NCBI RefSeq assembly: GCF_002878395.1
Contig: NC_061121.1
Location: 133,967,319 to 134,031,318, forward strand
Length of the DNA stretch: 64,000 nucleotides
DNA from: Capsicum annuum
Lineage: Eukaryota > Streptophyta > Magnoliopsida > Solanales > Solanaceae
Reading direction: 5' to 3'
Positions 56,646 to 64,000 of the stretch are shown in pieces; the first letter of the stretch is position 1; the number at the start of each line of letters is the position of its first letter. The translations under genes were made by a program, and so were the position numbers. The notes under the pieces are model-generated. The model was not told where the DNA came from. It was given only the letters and a program-made list of their open reading frames with translations, and ran no database searches.

Positions 56646-58606
56646 CAAGTAGAGAAGAGAAGTTTATTTTCTCTCATTTCTCTTTCAAGAAAGATATAGA
56701 ACTAAGGTTTCTTCCAAAATCCTAAATCAAATCTTCTACAAGAAAATTTAAGAATCTTCCAAAGATTTTACCAAGTTGTTCAAGAATCAAGTTCTCCAAG
56801 TCAAAGGAATCAAGAACTTAGCTCAAAAGTGTGAAGAAGAGTTTCCAATCAAGCTTGCTCATCTTAAAATCATAATCCAAGGTATGTGGGGTTAGAACAA
56901 GAACACTTCTTTCGTTCCTGTGCCCAAAGATTTAATTTCTACAATTGAAATTCATGATTTTGCAAAGTGGGTTTACACTCAAATTACTTTATTAATGATT
57001 TATGATATTTGAGCTATTCAAGATTGATACATATGATTATTTCATCATTTTATTTATTAATTGAGAACTTATGCCATAAGTTTAATATTGTTATTATGAG
57101 TTAATGATTTTTGAATGATTTGAGATAAGAGTCATGATTTAAGATTTTTTATGAGAAGTTTGATTATTGAATATATATATTGATATTTGAGCTTGAGAGT
57201 CAAGAATGAGTTCTATGATGTTTTCTTAAAGTTTTTGATACATGATTATTTTACAATTTCCAAATTATGACTTGATATTTAATATTGTGAATTTCTTGTT
57301 TCTACCATGAGTTGGTATTTCAAGTGCTTTCAAGACATGTGTCAAGCTTTAAGCTTCCTTATGACAAATTAGATTATTGAGTATATTGATTCATGAGATT
57401 GAGTTGTTACAATGAGTCTTGATATTTCCTCACTGTTATTGATGTTGCCATGACTTAATAAATTGATACATTTTGATACTGAGAAAGATTGATTTGATTA
57501 AAGTCGAGTTAGAAATCCACAAATTGATTATGATTTGATAAATGAGAAAGAGATTTGATTTGGTCTTCATGATAGACCCTTGTGATGTTTGTGGTGGATT
57601 TTGTAACGCGTTCTGAGCTTGTGACTGGGAGTAGTATTTAGCACCGAGCGGGAAATATGGTATTTCCCTCGAAACTACGTGCCACCGTAGGATTGATATT
57701 GATAATTATGGACCGGAGGCTGAGTATGAGATTGTGATCACTAAATTTAGGTTGTTCCCTGGCAAGAGTACGACGCTCCAGCCAATGTGGGGTTCTCTCC
57801 TTAGGAGGGCAAAATGTTGAACTCCATCTAGCTCACATGGTTTATGTCGGTTATAAGAACCTCCCAAGTCCATAAGAGTTCAAGTTTCATGAGTTACCGA
57901 GTCACTCTAAGTCATGAGTTAAGGATTTTGAGTTGAGTATAATGATTTATGAGATATATAATGCTTGCATTACTATTGATGATTTACAAGAAATATATTT
58001 CAATTAATTCAAGTAAAGAAAGTCGTTATCGTCAGCATGCATGATTTTCATAATCATTTATGATATTATTTATAATGCTGCACTGCACCCCCACATACTC
58101 AGTACATTCCTTAAAGTACTGACCCCTATATATTTTTATGTGCTACAGTGTCTTATAATGTAGGTACAAATTGTAGCGCAGATACTGCATTTAGTCAGTC
58201 CGCCGCTTCCAGTCAGCAGGTGACGAGTCCTTTTGATTCGAGGACTTGAGTTGGCTATACATTTTGAGAAGTATTGTATTTTCTTATTTTAGCCGTATTG
58301 AGCTTAGATAGTTGGGAATCATGACCGGGCTATCTAAAGTTAGTACCAGTAGAGGCATCATAGACAGTTAGTAGAAGTTGATGTATTCAATTTCAGTTTC
58401 GTTTGGTAAAAGTAGAGTTTTAATCTTGTAAAGTTCATGTTTATATTGATCAAGTTCAGAATAGTTCTATGTTTTCGCTGATTTTATATAGATTTAAGCA
58501 TTTTATCAAGTTGCTTATGAGTTATGCCAGAAGGAGGTTTAGCTTGGGGTCACTTGTGCCCCTAAGCACTGTGTGACGTCTCGAGACCCAATTTTGGGGC
58601 GTTACA

Positions 58607-58611
58607 AAGGA
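58607..58611. repeat. Target-site duplication of the solo LTR, right copy (AAGGA)
   Basis: It follows GCGTTACA and matches 55761-55765 exactly; the E3 chromodomain sequence continues from it. Confidence 0.9.
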
Positions 58612-60958
58612 TTACCCATGAACTTCTTCAATGTAGAAACATGGAAGACCGGATGGATAGAACCCAAATTTGAAAGCAACCCTAACTTATAAGCCACATT
58701 TCCCACTTTGCTCATAATCAAGTAAGGGCCAACATATTAGGGACTGAGCTTTCCCTTCTTTCCAAACCTCATCACTCCTTTCACAGGAGACACCTTCAAT
58801 AAAACCTAATAACCAACATCAAACTCCAATTCCCTACACCTCACATTCGCGTAGGAATTTTGGCAACTCTAAGCAGTCTTAAGTCTATCCCAAATCACCT
58901 TCACCTTTTCCATTGCTTGATGAACTAAGTTAGGACCAAACAATATAGTCTCACCAACCACAAACCACCCAATACGAGAACGATATATCACACCATACAA
59001 ATTCTCAAATGGAGCCATCTGATACTAGAATGACAGTTGTTATTATACGTAAACTCTATGAGAGACAAATGTTTAGTCCAACTACCACAAAAGCCAATCA
59101 TGCAATCCCTTAGTATATCTTCCAAAGTCTGAATAGTCCTTTTTGTTTGTCCATCCATTTAAGGGTGCAAAGCGGTAAGGTTAACTTTAGTTCCCAAACC
59201 CCTTTGAAATGACCGCCAAAAGTGTGATGAGAACTGGGTGCATCAATCAAATATAATAGAAACAGGCACACCATGAAACTTGATGATCTCCTAAATGAAA
59301 AACTTAGCATAATACTCCACAGAATAATTAGACCTCACTAGCAAAAAGTGAGTGGACTTAGTCATCCTATCCACGATGACCCAAATCGAATCAAACTGAC
59401 TTTAAGATAGTAGAAGACCAATAACAAAGTCCATGTTAATTACTTCCCACTTCCACACAGGCAACTCAATCTCTTGAGAAAAACCACCAAGCCTCAAATG
59501 CACCCTTTTACTTGGTAAAAAAATATATACGTGGCAACAAAATTGGCCATATCCCTCTTCTTGTTATTCTACCAATAGACCTCTTTCAAATTATGGTACA
59601 TCTTCATTGAATCGGGATGGACAGTGTACCTCAACTCAAGAGCCTAAGCCAAGATCCTCCTTCACTGCCAATCAACATCAGGAACAGATAATCTATCTTG
59701 GTACCTCAAGATACCATCTCCAAAAATCTCAAAAGCCATGTCCTTCTTATGACCCAAATCATCCTTAATTTGCATCAAGATAGGATCCTAAGCCATCTTC
59801 TCCTTCACCTCAGCAGTAAAAGATGACTACACCACCTCTTGCACAATCACACCTCCATCCTTAGAGTCCAAACATAAACTCCAAGATTAGCCAAATGGTG
59901 AATATCCTTCTTTAAACCTCGCTTCTCTTCATCAACATGAGATAAGCTTCCCATAGACAACCTACTAAAAGCATCAACAACCACATTACTAAACCTCAGT
60001 TCTCGTCATCAACATTATATAAGCATCTCATAGACAACCTACTAAGAGTATTAACAACCACATTATATTTACTTGTGCGATAATGAAGGCTCATGCCGTA
60101 ATCCTTAAGTAACTCAAGCCATCTCCTTTGTCTGAGATTCAACTCCTTCTGGGTGAACACATACTGCAAGTTCTTATGGCCAGAATATATGTCAACATGA
60201 ACTCCTTACAAGTAATGGAACCAAATATTTAAAGAAAAAACCATAGCCAGCAACTCCAAATCATAAGACAGATAATTCTTCTCATGTACCTTAAGCTACA
60301 TAGATAGATACGCCACAACCTTACCACATGGCATTAACACACAACCCAATCCTAGACGGGATTATCACAAAAATCAACAAAACCATCAGTCCCTTTGGGT
60401 AGGATCAAAACGAAAGCTGAAGTCAACTTATCTTTCATCTTTTCAAAGCTACCCTCACAAGTATCGGATCATAAAAAATTCACTTTCTTATAAGGCAACC
60501 TATTCAATGGAGCGAAAATCGAAGAGAAACTCTATACAAACCTCCTAACTAGAAAAACATGACCAAGAAAGATCACAACATTTAACTAGAACTCATACTT
60601 TGAGAACTTTGCATACAACCGGTTATCCTTAAGAGTTTGCAACACTATACAGAGGTGATTGGCATGATCCTTCTCACTCTTGGAGTATACCAAGATGTCA
60701 TTAATAAACACAATGACAAACAAATTCAAATGCTGATAGAATGCCTGGTTCATAAGATCCATGAACGTCGCTGGAGCATTAGTATACCAAAAAGACATGA
60801 CCAAGAACTCACAGTGGTCATACCAAGTTCGACAAGCAGTCTTAGGGATATCCACCTTATTAATACACAACTAATGATAACCTGACTATAGATAAATCTT
60901 AGAAAATTACTTAGCACCCTAAAGCTAGTCATACAGGCCATCAACCCTAGGGAGAGGA
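58607..60958 (-). pseudogene. Second copy of E3 integrase, RNase H and RT
   Basis: This is a diverged copy of 22595-25051 (roughly 92-95% identical by eye). The chromodomain is missing its end, which was left at the breakpoint near 55750. Integrase at 59370-59030 carries MTKSTHFL. The second catalytic position reads IIFD and then a stop; the first copy has A there and R after. RNase H is near 59930-60230. RT at 60870-60586 is the longest clean frame: [40 protein letters not shown] and [10 protein letters not shown]. It also has the N for the first catalytic D. A deletion of about 103 bases relative to the first copy lies at 60544. Confidence 0.88.
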
Positions 60959-60963
60959 TATTT
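60959..60963. repeat. Copied E2 target site (TATTT)
   Basis: The same TATTT then TATCATGACCC junction as at 25052-25056 is present, showing that the E2-into-E3 insertion point was copied. Confidence 0.85.
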
Positions 60964-63074
60964 TATCATGACCCAAACCAGGGCTTAGATATGACTGGTA
61001 TCTCTAGTCCTTTGTATAACAAATATCATCCCATGCACCTAACAAAACCAAACACGCCACACCCCAAAGTTGGCTGAATTTTGAACATATAAGAAGATAG
61101 GAGAATATCAATTTAAAGACATTAAAATTAGTCTATAACCAAAACCAACCAATACTAGTGTCAAAACCAATACTGATACCAATATCAATACCACCCATGC
61201 CTACAGTAGTCCGACAAAGCCTCTAATCAAAACCAAGGAATATCTAGTTAGGACATGCCCCTGACCATAGCCAAACACTAAGACCACAGAAATAGTAAAG
61301 TCGTAAACAAATCCACAGTACAAAAAAGAATCCTGCAAAGTATGGAAGTTTACCACATTAGTTTGACTCAATGGCTATCCCTAAATCGCCTAGTCACTAA
61401 GCAGGAGGAGTGGAAGTATGACTAATTCTTACATTACATAGGAATATAGCGTCCGAAGATGGTTAGACGGGTGAACTCTAGCATGAGACTCGGGGATAAG
61501 GATAACAAAATGATATGATCAATAGTTTAAAATCATTCAAAAGCCAACGCACATAATCAAATGGATATGCATAAATATATATATATCACATGACGGGATA
61601 AGGAACCAGGCTTAGCATGCTTTTCAAAACTTTAGCCTGGATTGTGTAGCTCAATCGCCATATAATAGTACCCAAAGGATATATGTGCCCAAACTCTCAC
61701 ACCCTGGTCGGGCCCCAGTGCATGTAACCACATGAACCGGAGAATAATCTCATATATATGCACATAGGGGACTCAAACCCTCTAATATATACCAAGGAAA
61801 ATTAAGTACCCGATCATATAATGATTTATAAACTCGAACCTCACTAATTATGAAATAATAATGAGGGGGACTCAAACCTCTCTAGTCACTTTGACCCCTA
61901 CATCGGCAAATGCAATTACCAGTAGCGATCACTCGAACCTCCACTTTCATGACTAAGCTATACAACTCATATTAAAGCCTAATTAAAATTAGTATCACAT
62001 ATTCCCATTCAATGAACCACAATACACTTAAAGGAATACATTATTGGTATCATCATACCAACTACACTTTCAAGGAAACACATTATGCCTAAATAATTTC
62101 CATTAACTTGGGGAGAACAACTCCCTTTGTTCACTAATACACATCCCTTTGTTCATTAAATAATACCATTGTATTTCAAATACTTCTTTATATCATGCAA
62201 TCATTCAAGACTAGTACAATTTTGCAAATTTCCATAATTCTCATAACTAAAACCAATTTCGCATTATGGGGTTGGGGTCATAATCACTTCAAAAGTCACA
62301 AGATTGGGAAAATCAAAATCATTAGTTTATTCACCATACCTATGCACCCATAAGTTAAAAACCATATTAAAAGCATGAAAATCATATTTAAAAACCATGA
62401 GAAACATTGTTCAATTCATAAAATTCAAAATCCCAAACCTTTGTTTTTTAAAACCAAAACAATAATCTTATGAACAATACTTCAAATCACATGCCTTTAA
62501 AAAGTTAACAATGAGGTAAGACTAACATGCCTAAAATAGTAAGATTTATGGAGAGAAACCACCCTTGAGAGCCCTAATTGATCAACCTTTTAACACCCTT
62601 GCCTTAACTTGAACAGAGAGTTTGAGGAGAATTTGGGAGGGTTTTATTGGGATTGATGTGATGTTGAAGTCCAAAGGAAGGATTTAAGTTATAGGGTTGA
62701 AGGGATTAAAGTGGGAAATATCCAGAGTGCGCTCCACTTAAAAGCTAAAAAAGTGCCCCCTTTGACCACGAGTTGACTTCTTGACTCGTAACCGCACCAT
62801 ACAACTCGTCACCTCGAGTCATAACCAAGACAGTGACTAGGACCCCAATACACTGGACACCCATAATTAGACCAATAAGTCGTGACATATCATTACTGTT
62901 CTTAGTGAGCCACTTGTACTCTGAGTAGAATCAATCCTCAAACTTACTAGTTTATATATGACTCATCCCAATGAGTCATCAAGACACCCTATGACTCTGG
63001 GGGTCCAGTCGTAACAAGGGTAGTGAGCCCAAAGTTCAAGAAATTTTCAAGGGACAAATATCCAGAATGTTTTA
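60964..63074 (-). mobile_element. Second copy of the E2 3' LTR
   Basis: It spans 2111 bases, left edge TATCATGACCC, right edge AATGTTTTA. It is closer to 25057-27307 than to the E2 5' LTR (40708-42858): for example AATATCTAGTTRGGACATGCCC is shared with the first and reads AATATTCGGTCGGGACATGCCC in the second. About 97 bases of the U3 word cluster are missing at 62850, between short ATACACT direct repeats. Confidence 0.88.
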
Positions 63075-64000
63075 AGAATCCCCCACTTATATCATTTATC
63101 CTCGAATAATAGGACAAGGCAATTTCTTACACGATTTGACTCTATATTCCCTTACTCTTACCTATAGCAAACTCAGAAAATAAAGATACAAAGGAAATCA
63201 TCATTTTCTTTTACAAAGTCAAAAAGAAAAATGTTAAAAATAATACATTACTTATGCACAATTATCCAAGGCGGAAAATAAGAATGGATACTTGGACTTC
63301 ATGTCTTCTTAGGTTTCCCAAGTAGCCTCTTCAACCTTGTAGTTCCTCCATATAACCTTTACTGAAGCTACGTCCTTCATTCGCAACAGATGAACTTGAC
63401 GATCCAAGATCTTAACCAAAACTTCCTCATACGATAAGGAATCAAAAATACCAATATCCTTGATAGGAACAATAAGAGACAGATCACCTACATACTTTCT
63501 CAACATTGACATATGGAACATAAGATAATTGGAGATCAAACTAGGAGGAAACTCCAACTCATATACAATACTACAAACCTTTTTCAAAACCAAGTACGGG
63601 CTAACATACTGGGGACTGAGCTTCCTCCTCTTCCCAAACTACATTACTGCCTTCATGGGAGATACCTTTAATAACACCCAATCACAAACCTTAAACTCTA
63701 GCTCCCTACGCCTCACATCTGTATAGGACTTTTGGAATTGTTAGGCAGCTTAAAGTCTATCGTAAATCACCTTTACCTTCTCCATTGCTTGGTAAACTAA
63801 ATTTAGGACAAATATTACTTTCTCACCAACCTCAAACCACCCAATAGGAGACCTATAACTCCTACCATATAACAACTCAAATGGAGTCATCCCAATACAT
63901 GAATGGTAGCTATTATTATAAGCAAACTCTATAAGAGACAAATGATCAACCCAACTACCATCATAGTATATCACATAAGCCTGAAGCATATCTTTTAATG
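63075..64000 (-). pseudogene. Second copy of E2 integrase-chromodomain (cut by window end)
   Basis: The chromodomain frame at 63593-63309 is cleaner than the first copy: SIVYELEFPPSLISNYLMFH, LSYEEVLVKILDRQVHLL and KVIWRNYKVEEATWET. Integrase at 63989-63750 has [20 protein letters not shown], with the catalytic E present, and YGRSYRSPIGWFEVGEKV. A frame change separates the two. The copy continues beyond the window. Confidence 0.88.

Larger units (their letters stand above)
55766..58606 (+). mobile_element. Solo LTR (2841 bp), third family
   Basis: It starts TGTAATACCCCG and ends TTGGGGCGTTACA, with a perfect AAGGA duplication. No primer site, polypurine tract or interior is attached, so it is a solo LTR formed by recombination. 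It carries a repeat cluster at 56316-56560, an AT-rich promoter-like box near 56628 and a GAGAAGAGAAG leader. Frames at 56513-56725 cross these parts and are not genes. Confidence 0.9.

Noticed and set aside
60959..63074. Independent second insertion of E2 at the same base of another E3 copy
   Set aside because: Homology continues on both sides of the junction far beyond five bases, and the LTR copy is closer to E2's 3' LTR than E2's own 5' LTR is; duplication explains it with one event.

Overview
The window is repeat-rich, AT-rich plant nuclear DNA. I recognise no host protein gene, rRNA, tRNA, CRISPR array or replication origin. Almost every base belongs to LTR retrotransposons of the Ty3/gypsy group, inserted into one another and then decayed. 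The LTR words, the C-terminal chromodomain after integrase, the initiator-Met-tRNA-type primer sites and one Asp-tRNA-type primer site fit pericentromeric heterochromatin of a eudicot. The LTR style suggests Solanaceae, but that is an inference and the species cannot be fixed from the window.

Layout. 1-7196: a plus-strand, large-LTR element with a non-coding interior (LARD-1), whose 3' LTR carries an internal duplication. 7197-9218: two LTR fragments on opposite strands. 9221-18481: a minus-strand Athila/Tat-type element that keeps gag and protease but has no reverse transcriptase or integrase. A solo LTR (16668-18177, perfect TATGT target duplication) sits in its 5' LTR. 18482-21045: a plus-strand LTR fragment and a minus-strand gag-protease scrap. 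21046-47054: a minus-strand chromovirus-like element (E3) split by a second one (E2, 25057-42858, perfect TATTT duplication). E2 is itself split by a complete non-coding element (LARD-2, 29612-37938, ATATT/ATATC duplication). E3 in turn seems to lie in the leader of a further LARD-related element (47055-49195). 49196-50224: about 1 kb that I cannot assign. 50225-54850: two LTRs of another family, the second with two tandem arrays. 54851-55760: chromodomain and integrase remains. 55766-58606: a plus-strand solo LTR with a perfect AAGGA duplication. 58607-64000: a diverged second copy of the stretch near 22.58-28.24 kb, including the E2-in-E3 insertion point.

How the parts relate. None of the coding regions looks functional: every gag, protease, RT, RNase H and integrase segment has stops, frameshifts or lost catalytic residues. 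The order of events can be read: E3 inserted first, then E2 into its RT, then LARD-2 into E2's RT. The E2-in-E3 junction was duplicated to the right-hand side after E2 landed, and that copy later received a solo LTR and two deletions of about 100 bp. The points most worth checking are the LARD family with its conserved internal polypurine tract, the segmental duplication, the gag-protease-only Tat-type element, and a theme seen in every LTR family here: a CG-containing cluster of short repeated or dyad words in U3, upstream of an AT-rich promoter-like segment where one can be seen. I did not find a clearly new host or defence system.
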